A stretch of DNA of 64,000 bases from Mycobacterium fragae. Its GTDB lineage: Bacteria; Actinomycetota; Actinomycetes; Mycobacteriales; Mycobacteriaceae. Below the pieces are notes generated by a model that was not told the origin of the DNA, searched no databases, and was given only the letters and a program-made list of their open reading frames with translations. Positions 28,725 to 36,722 of this stretch are shown piece after piece. Location of the stretch: positions 186,001-250,000 of the forward strand of contig NZ_LQOW01000014.1 in NCBI RefSeq assembly GCF_002102185.1, given 5' to 3'. A program made the position numbers and the translations under genes. Positions within the stretch are counted from its first letter, which is position 1. Each line of letters opens with the position of its first letter.

Positions 28725-30352
28725 CACGCCGAGGCCGCCAGGCGATGCTGGGTCTTGATTTCCTCGGCAGCACGCTCGCCAATGACCACACACGGCGCCA
28801 TTGTGTTACCGCTGGTGATTCTAGGCATGATGGATCCGTCAGCGACACGTAGGTTTTCGACGCCGTAGACCTTTAGGCTGCTGTCGACGACGGCGAGCGG
28901 ATCGCGTCCCATTTTGGCCGTACCCACCATGTGCCAGTAGGTAATTGCAGCATTCCGCAGATACGCCAAAAGGTCCTCACCCTTCAGATCACCAGGCATC
29001 ACCTCGCGCTTGAAAAGTGGACGCAGCAGCGCGGAATTGCCGACTTCACGCATGTCTTCAACACATTTCACCGCGAGACGTAAGTCGTCTGGGTGCGACA
29101 GACCGTTGTGCACCACCCTGACGGGTTGATCGGGATCGGGACTGGTTAGCTCGACGACGCCGCGGCTCTTGGGATGCGTGAGCGCCCCCAACATCGTCCA
29201 GCCAACGTCAGGGAGCTCGAATCGCGCACTGTTCTCCGGGGTAGTAAGCAGGAGTGGCCCTTGGCAGGCGAACAAGTCGGGCTCGTCCGATCCGTCGTGA
29301 CTAGACCAAAACATGACCGCATCACCCAGCTGATCGGCCGGACCAGCGGGGAGTTCCCAGATGCACGAGAAACCAAGGTGGTCTTGGAGGTTACGACCGA
29401 CACCGAGCAGATGCTGGACCACCGGCACTCCCAGAGCTTGCAACCTGCCCTGGTCGCCAACTCCGGAAAGCATGAGAGTTTTGGGAGTATGGATTGCTCC
29501 CATCGAGAGCACGACCTCCGCGCCGGCGACAAATCGCCGGATTTCGCCGCGATATGAGACCTCGACTGCGGTCGCCCGATTGTGCTCAATGATCACGCGG
29601 CGCACCAACGCATGTGACAGCACGGTCAGATTTGGCCGGTCCATGTACGGATAAGTGTACGAACGGAAGACCGATTGGCGCTTTCCATCGCGCGCCCGAA
29701 TGTCGATGATCGCCGCGCCGCCCTTGCCTTCCATCATCTTTCCGTTCGGGTGGTCAAAGGAATCGATACCCAGGCATTCGGCGGCTTCCAGCACGGCCTG
29801 AGCCACGGGATGCGGGTTGCATCTCGGTTGCACGTAGGTAGGTCCACCGCTGCCCCGGTATTCGCTATCTGGAGCGCCATGCCAGTCCTCGGCGCGGCGG
29901 TAGGTCTCGAGAACGGACTCGTAGCTCCAAGCATTGCTTCCCGATTCGGCTGCGAAGAATTCCCAGTCCGATTTATGGCCGCGTACCCAGGCCATCAAGT
30001 TGATGCTCGAGCCGCCACCAAGAACCTTGCCCATGGACAGCGGTAGCGCCCGGCCATTGAGGTGCTGGTTGGGCTCCGCCTGGAACGCCCAATCCGTGAC
30101 GCCGCCGAGGTTTGTGTGCCACAGGCTTGCCTCGGTGACGCTGGGTATGTCGTCGCTACCACCCGCTTCCAACAACAACACACTGACGGCTGGGTTTTCG
30201 GCCAGCCGACGGGCGATCACCGAGCCTGACGATCCGGCGCCGCAGACGATGAAGTCGTAGTGCTGTTTCAGGTCAGCAGCCAGGCGCTCCTGGTTTACGC
30301 GGACTCGGCGGGCGTGCTCGTTGTCGACGGTGGTATCGAAATCAGAGGGCAT
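28724..30352 (-). CDS. GMC family FAD-dependent oxidoreductase (choline dehydrogenase-like)
   Basis: A 542-aa glucose-methanol-choline oxidoreductase. FAD motif GAGSSG is at 38-43, the GMC signature around GKVLGGGSSINLMAWVRGH near residue 110, and the catalytic pair H474 (YWHMVG) and N516 (SGNTMAP). It oxidises a primary or secondary alcohol to an aldehyde or ketone with FAD; the substrate is unknown. About 30 N-terminal residues precede the FAD motif, with no export signal. It lies 17 bp after the SDR gene and overlaps the next flavoprotein gene. A second, distinct GMC gene lies at 39075-40616. Confidence 0.92.
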   Translation of the reverse strand: MPSDFDTTVDNEHARRVRVNQERLAADLKQHYDFIVCGAGSSGSVIARRLAENPAVSVLLLEAGGSDDIPSVTEASLWHTNLGGVTDWAFQAEPNQHLNGRALPLSMGKVLGGGSSINLMAWVRGHKSDWEFFAAESGSNAWSYESVLETYRRAEDWHGAPDSEYRGSGGPTYVQPRCNPHPVAQAVLEAAECLGIDSFDHPNGKMMEGKGGAAIIDIRARDGKRQSVFRSYTYPYMDRPNLTVLSHALVRRVIIEHNRATAVEVSYRGEIRRFVAGAEVVLSMGAIHTPKTLMLSGVGDQGRLQALGVPVVQHLLGVGRNLQDHLGFSCIWELPAGPADQLGDAVMFWSSHDGSDEPDLFACQGPLLLTTPENSARFELPDVGWTMLGALTHPKSRGVVELTSPDPDQPVRVVHNGLSHPDDLRLAVKCVEDMREVGNSALLRPLFKREVMPGDLKGEDLLAYLRNAAITYWHMVGTAKMGRDPLAVVDSSLKVYGVENLRVADGSIMPRITSGNTMAPCVVIGERAAEEIKTQHRLAASA

Positions 30353-30369
30353 AGTTATCCATTCGCTTT

Positions 30370-31089
30370 CTAGTGGCCGGCGCTCTGACCGCCATCGATG
30401 TGGAGGACCTCACCGGTGACGAAAGGTGCCGTTTCGAGGTAGAGGGCGCCATGTACGACGTCGGCGACGGCGCCTATCCGGTTTTGGGGATGCAGTCCCG
30501 CGTAACTGGTGGCGGCGTCGACACCATCGTGCATGGGTGTATCGATGACGCCGGGAGATATTGCGTTGACCCGGATCCCATGGCGGGCGTATTCGATGGC
30601 TAGCGATTTGGTGACGGCGGCAAGGCCACCCTTGGTGAGTGCGGTCAAGGCCGACGGGACAGCAGTAAGAGCTTGTTCCACCAGGGTTGTGGTGATGTTG
30701 ACGACGTGACCGCCGTCGTCTTGCGCCAACATCTCGGCGATGACGCGCTGTGTGATATGAAAGAATCCGAGCAGGTTTGCCGATGTGACCCGCGCATAGT
30801 CTTCGGTGGTGTAGAAGATGAACGGCTTGGGGACGAAGATGCCGGCGTTGTTGATCAATGTGTCGATGCGGCCAAACCGCGCTACCGCTTCAATAACGAG
30901 GCGCTCGGACGTGCTGGGATCGGCGATATCGCCCGCGACGGTGACTACCTCTGGATGGCTCGAGTCAGTAATGGTGCGCGAGTTGGCGATTACCCGATAG
31001 CCGTGCTTGCGGTACGCCTCGACCAAACCGGCACCGATCCCCCGCGATGCGCCGGTTATGATGGCGACTTTCTCACCGTCGAATTCCAT
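30370..31089 (-). CDS. SDR family protein lacking the catalytic tyrosine
   Basis: A 239-aa short-chain dehydrogenase fold with GASRGIG (13-19), NNAG (80-83) and a normal C-terminus (GEVLHIDGGQSAGH). At the active site YxxxK reads T149-A-L-T-K153, and the preceding Ser position is a TTT run (T133-T135). So cofactor binding is conserved but the proton-relay Tyr is absent. A subgroup of SDRs with an LTKGG signature is known and often poorly characterised. It might act as a non-canonical reductase, a dehydratase or a cofactor-binding accessory protein. It is the middle gene of the crp-nmo-sdr-gmc-fad operon. Confidence 0.87.
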   Translation of the reverse strand: MEFDGEKVAIITGASRGIGAGLVEAYRKHGYRVIANSRTITDSSHPEVVTVAGDIADPSTSERLVIEAVARFGRIDTLINNAGIFVPKPFIFYTTEDYARVTSANLLGFFHITQRVIAEMLAQDDGGHVVNITTTLVEQALTAVPSALTALTKGGLAAVTKSLAIEYARHGIRVNAISPGVIDTPMHDGVDAATSYAGLHPQNRIGAVADVVHGALYLETAPFVTGEVLHIDGGQSAGH

Positions 31090-31119
31090 TGCGTTGTTGT
31101 ATGCCTCTCTATAGTTGGT

Positions 31120-32142
31120 TTAGCCCGCAAGCTCGCGCACCACGTCGGCCGCCGGACCCGCCTTCGCGTGATGGAACGCGGTGCCGGCCCACAATGCGAC
31201 CCTGTGCGGATCGCCCAACTTGACCGCGGCCGCCTGGACGGGACCTGTCATCATGGCGACCTGGGGAAAACCGAATATTGCGTCGGCCTCGCGTCTGTCG
31301 ATGAATCGGTTGCGCAACGCTCGTGCGTAGCGTCCGGTGAACGCACGCGTCAGCACCGTGTGGGTGAACTGCGGGTCACATAACGCCGACCGATGCACGG
31401 GATTTGTCCCGGCTTCGTCCGTGAGCAAGAACGCCGTGCCGAGCTGCACTGCAGCAGCCCCCACGTCGCGCATCCGGCTCACGTCAGCCGGAGTGGCCAG
31501 TCCCCCTGCCGCGACGACCGGGCAGTCGAAGCAGGCCACGAGGGCGCCGACCAAATCGTCGACCGGATCATCGGGCGGCACGGCCTGCGCGTCATATGTC
31601 GCCCGATGCCCTCCAGCCTCTGGGCCCTGGGCCACCAGAGCATCCACCCCGCCGCCTAACGCGATAACAGCTTCTCGAACTGTTGTCACCGTGGCGAGGT
31701 TCAAAATGCCGACAGCTCGGAGCCGGCGGCATACCTCTTCGCTGGGAGAACCGAACGTGAAGGACACGACCTCGGGACGAAGATCGCACACCACACCGAG
31801 TTTCGCCTCCCACTCGTCGTCAACTCCGCTCGGCTCATCCAGCGCAACACCGTAACGTTCGGCCTCCGGGGCCAGTGCTGCCGCGTATGTAGCGAGCTGT
31901 TCGCGTGTGGCAACTGGCTGCTGGGGCACAAACAGATTCACCCCGAGCGGCCCCGGCGTCAGCCTCCGCGCCGCGCCGATGGCATCGGCCAGGTCGTCGG
32001 CCGACAATAGGCCGGCCGCGAGAAAGCCAAGACCGCCCGCGTTGGTTACTGCGGCAGCCAACTCAGGCGTCGAGGGTCCCCCTGCCATCGGCGCGCCCAG
32101 AACCCGAATACTCAAATCCGCTATGCCAATTCGGTCAAGCAC
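31120..32142 (-). CDS. Nitronate monooxygenase family FMN enzyme
   Basis: A 340-aa TIM-barrel flavoprotein of the NMO/2-nitropropane dioxygenase family. Family motifs are GAPMAGGPSTPELAAAV (N-terminus), AQGPEAGGHRA (near residue 170) and the FMN-phosphate region CPVVAAGGLATPADV...AAAVQLGTAFLLTDEA. Such enzymes oxidise propionate-3-nitronate or act as quinone reductases. In this operon the role may be detoxification or a pathway step. It overlaps the Crp gene by eight bases. Confidence 0.88.
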   Translation of the reverse strand: MLDRIGIADLSIRVLGAPMAGGPSTPELAAAVTNAGGLGFLAAGLLSADDLADAIGAARRLTPGPLGVNLFVPQQPVATREQLATYAAALAPEAERYGVALDEPSGVDDEWEAKLGVVCDLRPEVVSFTFGSPSEEVCRRLRAVGILNLATVTTVREAVIALGGGVDALVAQGPEAGGHRATYDAQAVPPDDPVDDLVGALVACFDCPVVAAGGLATPADVSRMRDVGAAAVQLGTAFLLTDEAGTNPVHRSALCDPQFTHTVLTRAFTGRYARALRNRFIDRREADAIFGFPQVAMMTGPVQAAAVKLGDPHRVALWAGTAFHHAKAGPAADVVRELAG

Positions 32143-32905
32143 AAGACACCTCCGGGATAGTGGTCGGGCCTACTAACGCAAGTGCTTGCCCATCCACGAT
32201 CAGGACACTGTTGTCCTCCAAGCGAATCCAGCCGCGATCCTGGAAATCGCGTAAGGTCGCAACGATTGTCTTCGGAGGAACACCGGTAAGAAGAGAGAAG
32301 TCGTTCAATGTCAGGTCATGCACCACCCTCACCACGTCACCCTCCCTCCGACCAAATCGTCGCCTCAAAAACAGCAGTCGGCTCGCAATGCGCTCTTGAG
32401 CGTCGGCGAACGCGAAATCGATAAACCTGTTCGTCGCCGCATTCGCCCAACGCGCGAACAGGCGCAGCACCTGATCGCTGACCTCTGGGCGTTCTGCCAT
32501 CCAGCGCACAAGTTGGTCGCGTTCAATCGCTACGGCCCTAACCTCGGTGAGAGTGGTTACGCTCGTTTCTTGTGAATCGGGGTCGAAAAGGGTTATTGCA
32601 CCGAATATCTCCCCGCGCCCGAGGATCTTCAGGACGATTTCGCAACCGTCAGGGCGCCGGTAGGAGACCTTGACTTTGCCTGAAATGATTATGTAGAAAC
32701 GACCACCGAAGTCTCCCGGAGCGCCCACGACGCAGCCGGCGCTGAACTGCTCGGATTCCAGCTGCTGAGACAGGGACGCCACGGCGTCGGTGCTAGTCCT
32801 GCTGAAAAGTCCGGATGCGACGAGCGCCGCCTGCACATCGCTGTGCGCCAGGCCTTGGGGCCGTAACGGCTTTTCATTTGTTCGCGAAACCGCTTGAGTC
32901 GTCAT
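32135..32905 (-). CDS. Crp/Fnr family transcriptional regulator
   Basis: A 256-aa regulator. Residues ~30-150 are a cyclic-nucleotide-binding-like beta roll (GDFGGRFYIIISGKVKVSYR...GRGEIFGAITLFD). Residues ~175-240 are a winged HTH (LTLNDFSLLTGVPPKTIVATLRDFQDRGWI). The phosphate-binding cassette is not the canonical RxS form, so cAMP binding is unproven. No Fe-S cysteine cluster is seen. It is the first gene of a tight five-gene operon and probably controls it. ATG 32905 gives MTTQAV. A TGGCCACATTGCG element lies 57-71 bp upstream. Confidence 0.88.
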   Translation of the reverse strand: MTTQAVSRTNEKPLRPQGLAHSDVQAALVASGLFSRTSTDAVASLSQQLESEQFSAGCVVGAPGDFGGRFYIIISGKVKVSYRRPDGCEIVLKILGRGEIFGAITLFDPDSQETSVTTLTEVRAVAIERDQLVRWMAERPEVSDQVLRLFARWANAATNRFIDFAFADAQERIASRLLFLRRRFGRREGDVVRVVHDLTLNDFSLLTGVPPKTIVATLRDFQDRGWIRLEDNSVLIVDGQALALVGPTTIPEVSCA

Positions 32906-32961
32906 GTCGTTAACGCTATGGGAGGCCACAGCAAGCCGACTAGCCGCTGGGCGCAGTCTGC

Positions 32962-32976
32962 TGGCCACATTGCGTG
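32962..32976 (+). promoter_or_regulatory. TGGCCA-N2-TTGCG element upstream of the crp-led operon
   Basis: TGGCCACATTGCGTGA lies in the 88-bp gap between the methyltransferase stop and the Crp start, 57-71 bp ahead of the start. It is almost the same word as TGGCCAGATTGCGCA at 33911-33925, and resembles the tandem copies at 37860-37900. Likely an AraC-type half-site pair. Confidence 0.5.
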
Positions 32977-32993
32977 AGAGATTCTCCGTTCAT

Positions 32994-33827
32994 CTACACC
33001 TGGGTCCAGGCGCAGATCAGCGGCGGCATTACGACGATGGCTTGCGCCGCGGCGGCTTCGTCCTGCAAACGTTGCGTAAGCGTGTCCAAATCGGCCAGCT
33101 CATCCGGAATTAGACCCAGCCGTTCAGCGAGAGGGAACAGCGAGCGCCATGTCTCGGCGACATAGGCGATGATGTCGGTGTCGTCGGCCCCGCCCAGCGG
33201 TGCGCCGAGCGTCAGCCGCGGGACTCCCAGGCCGGCGCTTCGAAACACTTTGGGTAGTTTGGCTCCGAACGCTGGATCAAAGCCAGCGGCCTGAAAGGCT
33301 TTCGCAACAGTCTCTTTCATCACTCGAAACAGCGGCATTTCGGCGACGCCGTATACCCCGTTTATGTCGGACTCGCAAAATGCAATGACGCCACCCGGAC
33401 GCACCATGGCTGCGAGATGAGCCAGCGCCGCAACCGGATCGGGGAGGTGCATGAGGATCAACCGTCCGATCACGGCATCGACAGGCTCGTCCAAGCAGAC
33501 GTCAGCGATCGTGGTTGCCTCGAAGCGCACGTTTCCCAGCCCTTGCTCCGCGGCGCGTCTGCGAGCGAGCCCAATGACGTCGGGCGCCGCATCCACGCCG
33601 AATACTGCACCCTCCGGTCCCACCAAGCGCGCGGCGATAAGCGACACGTCACCAGGTCCGCAGCCCACATCCAGCACCCGCATTCCGGGGCGCAGACCCG
33701 CCAGGCGCAGTGCGTGCTCGGTGAAGTCGTTATGCAGACGGCCCTGCAACAGCAAACGGTCGATCTCGGCGTCGACATGTCCCAGCACATACGCGCTGCC
33801 ATCTAAGGACGTGTGATCAATGCTCAT
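32994..33827 (-). CDS. Class I SAM-dependent methyltransferase
   Basis: A 277-aa Rossmann methyltransferase. Motif I is VLDVGCGPGDVSL (near residue 55) and motif II VFGVDAAPDVIGLAR; a motif IV-like IGRLILMHLPDP follows at the usual spacing. An N-terminal YVLGHVDAEIDRLLLQGRL helix precedes it, and ~90 C-terminal residues form a substrate cap. It is not assigned to a specific acceptor. ATG 33827 starts MSIDHTS. It is divergent from the luciferase-like gene at 34090, and upstream of the crp-led operon on the same strand. Confidence 0.88.
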   Translation of the reverse strand: MSIDHTSLDGSAYVLGHVDAEIDRLLLQGRLHNDFTEHALRLAGLRPGMRVLDVGCGPGDVSLIAARLVGPEGAVFGVDAAPDVIGLARRRAAEQGLGNVRFEATTIADVCLDEPVDAVIGRLILMHLPDPVAALAHLAAMVRPGGVIAFCESDINGVYGVAEMPLFRVMKETVAKAFQAAGFDPAFGAKLPKVFRSAGLGVPRLTLGAPLGGADDTDIIAYVAETWRSLFPLAERLGLIPDELADLDTLTQRLQDEAAAAQAIVVMPPLICAWTQV

Positions 33828-33910
33828 GGCTCGCAAATTCGCTACATCGGTTAGTTCGCCACGAACGCTATTGAGCCCAGGGAGCGATCCCTAGCCGCCG
33901 CACGCAACGC

Positions 33911-33925
33911 TCTGGCCAGATTGCG
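33911..33925 (+). promoter_or_regulatory. TGGCCA-N2-TTGCG element in the divergent methyltransferase/LLM promoter
   Basis: TGGCCAGATTGCGCA lies in the 262-bp region between two divergent genes, 84-98 bp ahead of the methyltransferase start. It differs from the copy at 32962 at only three positions. The rest of this region has no other clear feature. Confidence 0.5.
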
Positions 33926-34089
33926 CAGGCCGGTGACGGTCTCCGCCCTTGCGGCACGTAGCCACGTCAGTGTCCGTTCCCTCCAAGGCTTCCGCAGCCA
34001 TCGGAAAATTTCCGCACCGTGCGCAGTACGGCCGGAGCAGTGCGCACTTCGGCTAGTCGGTCTGCAGCCAAAGCAATAGTGTCGAAGCC

Positions 34090-35193
34090 ATGCCTGAGCA
34101 CGGGATACCCTTGCGCAGAATGGGTTTCCTCACCATAGGCCGATTCGACCAAAACAATCCGCGACCAGGCCATGAAGAGACACTGAGAATGATCGAGCGC
34201 GCTGAGGCGCTCGGCTTCGATAGTGTTTGGGTACGCCAGCGGCATTTACAACCGGGCATCTCTTCACCGGTGGCCCTGCTGGCTGCCGCCAGCCAGCGCA
34301 CCCGTCGAATCGAGTTGGGCACCGCAGTGATCCCGCTCGGTCTAGAGAATCCGTTGCGGCTGGCCGAAGATCTGGCAACGGTAGACGTCCTTTCCGGTGG
34401 CCGACTCAACCCGGGTGTGTCGGTCGGCATTCCGCTGCTGTACGAACACTTTAAGACTGCGCTGTATCCTGAAACCCACGAGGTAGAGGACTTCTCGAAG
34501 GCACGGGTCGCTCGACTGCTGGCATGCCTGCGCGGCGACGCGGTCAGCGATTTCGAGGGGAGATTGGGCCAGGACAGATTTTTCCGCCAAGTCCAGCCGC
34601 ACTCACCCGGTCTGGTCGACCGGATTTGGTACGGCGGCGGCCTGCAGTCCGCGGTGTGGGCGGGCAGCCACTGTCTCAACTATCTCACCGCCAATCTCGT
34701 TAGCGGCGAAGGAGCCCAATCGCTTGACTTCGCCAGTATCCAAGCCGAGCACATCGACGCGTTTCGAGCACACCATCCCAGACCCCAAACCGCGCGAGTA
34801 TCACAGGGATTGGTGGTGATTCCTACCGACTCCGCATCGTCCGAACAGGTCGTCCGGTACCGGGCGTACGCCCAGAGCCGCATCGACCGCACCTTGCGAC
34901 CCCAGGGACCGCGCAGCATGATCGCCTCTCCCGACTACGTCGGCACGTGCGAGGAACTCGTCGATATCCTGCACGCTCACCAAGGCTTTCAGCGCGTCGA
35001 CGAGGTGGCCTTTGCATTGCCACATGGCTTCGATGAAGAAGATCACGTCCAAATCATCACCGATATGGCCGAAAAACTGGGACCGAAGCTGGGATGGAGC
35101 CCAACCCAAGCAAAATATGAGCTACCCGACTCCGCGCAGCACGACCACATTCGGGAATCGGATGATCAACAAAGGACTGTCGTTGCAAAATAA
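34090..35193 (+). CDS. LLM-class flavin-dependent oxidoreductase
   Basis: A 367-aa luciferase-like monooxygenase homologue. Barrel landmarks are MGFLTIGRFDQNN, AEALGFDSVWVRQRHLQPGISSPVALLAAASQRT, IELGTAVIPLGLENPLRLAEDLATVDVLSGGRL and a C-terminal SPDYVGTCEELVDILHAHQGF. The GLENPLRLAEDLATVD segment is typical of bacterial-luciferase-type FMN members rather than F420 ones. ATG 34090 or 34120 (MGFLTIG) could start it. The thioesterase gene overlaps its end by 32 bases, so the two are co-expressed. Confidence 0.87.
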   Translation: MPEHGIPLRRMGFLTIGRFDQNNPRPGHEETLRMIERAEALGFDSVWVRQRHLQPGISSPVALLAAASQRTRRIELGTAVIPLGLENPLRLAEDLATVDVLSGGRLNPGVSVGIPLLYEHFKTALYPETHEVEDFSKARVARLLACLRGDAVSDFEGRLGQDRFFRQVQPHSPGLVDRIWYGGGLQSAVWAGSHCLNYLTANLVSGEGAQSLDFASIQAEHIDAFRAHHPRPQTARVSQGLVVIPTDSASSEQVVRYRAYAQSRIDRTLRPQGPRSMIASPDYVGTCEELVDILHAHQGFQRVDEVAFALPHGFDEEDHVQIITDMAEKLGPKLGWSPTQAKYELPDSAQHDHIRESDDQQRTVVAK

Positions 35194-35668
35194 CCTCACG
35201 TCGAGGCACGACGCCTATCGGCGTCTGTTTGGTGTATCTGGAGCGGCGCTTTCCGAAGCAGAGTGGATCGCTGCGATGAACACCGCGCTGCCGCCCCAAC
35301 TCTCGGCGCTCAACGCGCGCTTCGAGACAGGGTCACGGTTAGACAAGTTCCTGAAGGTTTCCTTTTCTCCCGGACCTGAACGCTTCACGGCCTTCATGGC
35401 TCTCAGCGGTGGATCGGTCGCCGAGATGCTCGATCAAACGGCGACGCATTGCGGCACCTTGGTGACGGGCAAGGGGCTCCCCACCCTGACGATGACCGTG
35501 AACTACCTGCGCGCAGGGACCGGGAGTTCGTTTATTGCCACCACTCGCATGCTGTCGCTAACCCGCACCTCGGCACTGCTTCGGGCAGAGCTCGCGGACG
35601 AACAAGGGCGGGCCATCGCTTCAGCGTCCGTCGCCGCAAATTTGAGAGATATCACCCGATACTTGTGA
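35162..35668 (+). CDS. PaaI-like hotdog-fold thioesterase
   Basis: A 168-aa hotdog protein. The core helix-strand (LSGGSVAEMLDQTATHCGTLVTG, with D as likely catalytic acid) and TLTMTVNYLRAG match the PaaI/4HBT family, which hydrolyses acyl- or aryl-CoA thioesters. ATG 35162 gives MINKGLS and overlaps the LLM gene by 32 bases; in-frame starts further upstream are possible but give unconserved sequence. It could release CoA from stalled intermediates of the island's CoA pathway. Confidence 0.8.
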   Translation: MINKGLSLQNNLTSRHDAYRRLFGVSGAALSEAEWIAAMNTALPPQLSALNARFETGSRLDKFLKVSFSPGPERFTAFMALSGGSVAEMLDQTATHCGTLVTGKGLPTLTMTVNYLRAGTGSSFIATTRMLSLTRTSALLRAELADEQGRAIASASVAANLRDITRYL

Positions 35669-35682
35669 GGCGGGCTCATCGA

Positions 35683-36699
35683 CTATGCAGTGCGGCGCAG
35701 CGTCTTCATCGGCGGCTCTCGGTAGCGGGCCGTGTGTGCGGCAGCGAATCTGCCCAGGTTGGTGAAGCCCCAGCGGTAGGCAACCGCAGCCACGGTGACA
35801 GTCGATGGGTCCGAGTCGAGCAAGTCTTGGTGTGCTCGGCGCAGCCTGACCTCCCGCAGATATGCGGTAGGCGATGTGCCTAGGTGACGCCGGAACCCTT
35901 GCTGTAACGAACGGATGCTGAGGCAACTGCGCGCGGCCAACGCCGCGACCGTCAAAGGCTGGTCCGCCTCGGCCTCGATGACGTCGACTGCGGCGCGGAT
36001 GGCGCGCGGCGTAGGCTCGGTCGGCTCACCCTCCAAGGTCGCGCGGTAAGGATGGTCCGTGGCGAGCAAGAACCCGCGGACAACGCTCTCAGCAAACGGC
36101 GTCCCGACCATTGGCTGCTGCAAGACACTATGAGGCCGAAACAGCTGCTCGGTGAATACCGACACCATGGTGATCCAGCTACGCACGGTTTGAGTGGTAG
36201 CCGACATGATGGGTTGGAAGTCGATTTGGGAAGTTATCGAGCGCCCGAGCGTATCCGCGAGAGCATCTTCGACGGCGTGACGATCGATCATCACGGCCAG
36301 CAGGCGACCGACGTAACCAGACATACCCGCCTTGCCCTCGGGCCGATACACCCCGACCGAGCCAGACTGCGCAGTGACAGAGATATCAGCACCCGTCGCC
36401 GCCGAGGAAGTCGCGACCGGCAAGGTGACGTGATAGTGGGGACGAATCTCACCGCCGTTCACCCATACGTCATCATGGAAATCGATGTCTAGCACCGTGA
36501 TCGGGCCAGAGCGACGCATACGGTGCGTGAATGAAAACGAGCTGGTGTCCCCAAGCGGTCCAATGTCTGGCCACCAGTAAGGCGATGACTCCTGGTGACT
36601 CTGCCGCAGCTTCAGCTCGGCGAAGTCGTCCAGCGACCGCACTGAAACCCATGCGCTGGGGTCAGCGGTCACCTGGGTGTCTCCAACCCGATCCGCCAT
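35683..36699 (-). CDS. AraC family transcriptional regulator (first of three paralogues)
   Basis: A 338-aa regulator. The N-terminal ~200 residues are an AraC-binding-like cupin-type domain; the C-terminal ~100 hold two HTH units (AALAARSCLSIRSLQQGFRRHLG and VTVAAVAYRWGFTNLGRFAAAHTARY). It is a paralogue of the next gene and of 47285-48289: all share ATSQIDF/VMSQVDFTPV-like and FRPDSVLQQP-like segments and the C-terminal RYREPP-type end. ATG 36699 has AGAGGATC in front. It lies 23 bp downstream of the second copy and converges on the thioesterase gene. Confidence 0.9.
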   Translation of the reverse strand: MADRVGDTQVTADPSAWVSVRSLDDFAELKLRQSHQESSPYWWPDIGPLGDTSSFSFTHRMRRSGPITVLDIDFHDDVWVNGGEIRPHYHVTLPVATSSAATGADISVTAQSGSVGVYRPEGKAGMSGYVGRLLAVMIDRHAVEDALADTLGRSITSQIDFQPIMSATTQTVRSWITMVSVFTEQLFRPHSVLQQPMVGTPFAESVVRGFLLATDHPYRATLEGEPTEPTPRAIRAAVDVIEAEADQPLTVAALAARSCLSIRSLQQGFRRHLGTSPTAYLREVRLRRAHQDLLDSDPSTVTVAAVAYRWGFTNLGRFAAAHTARYREPPMKTLRRTA

Positions 36700-36722
36700 G
36701 GAGATCCTCTCTTCCAGCAGGG

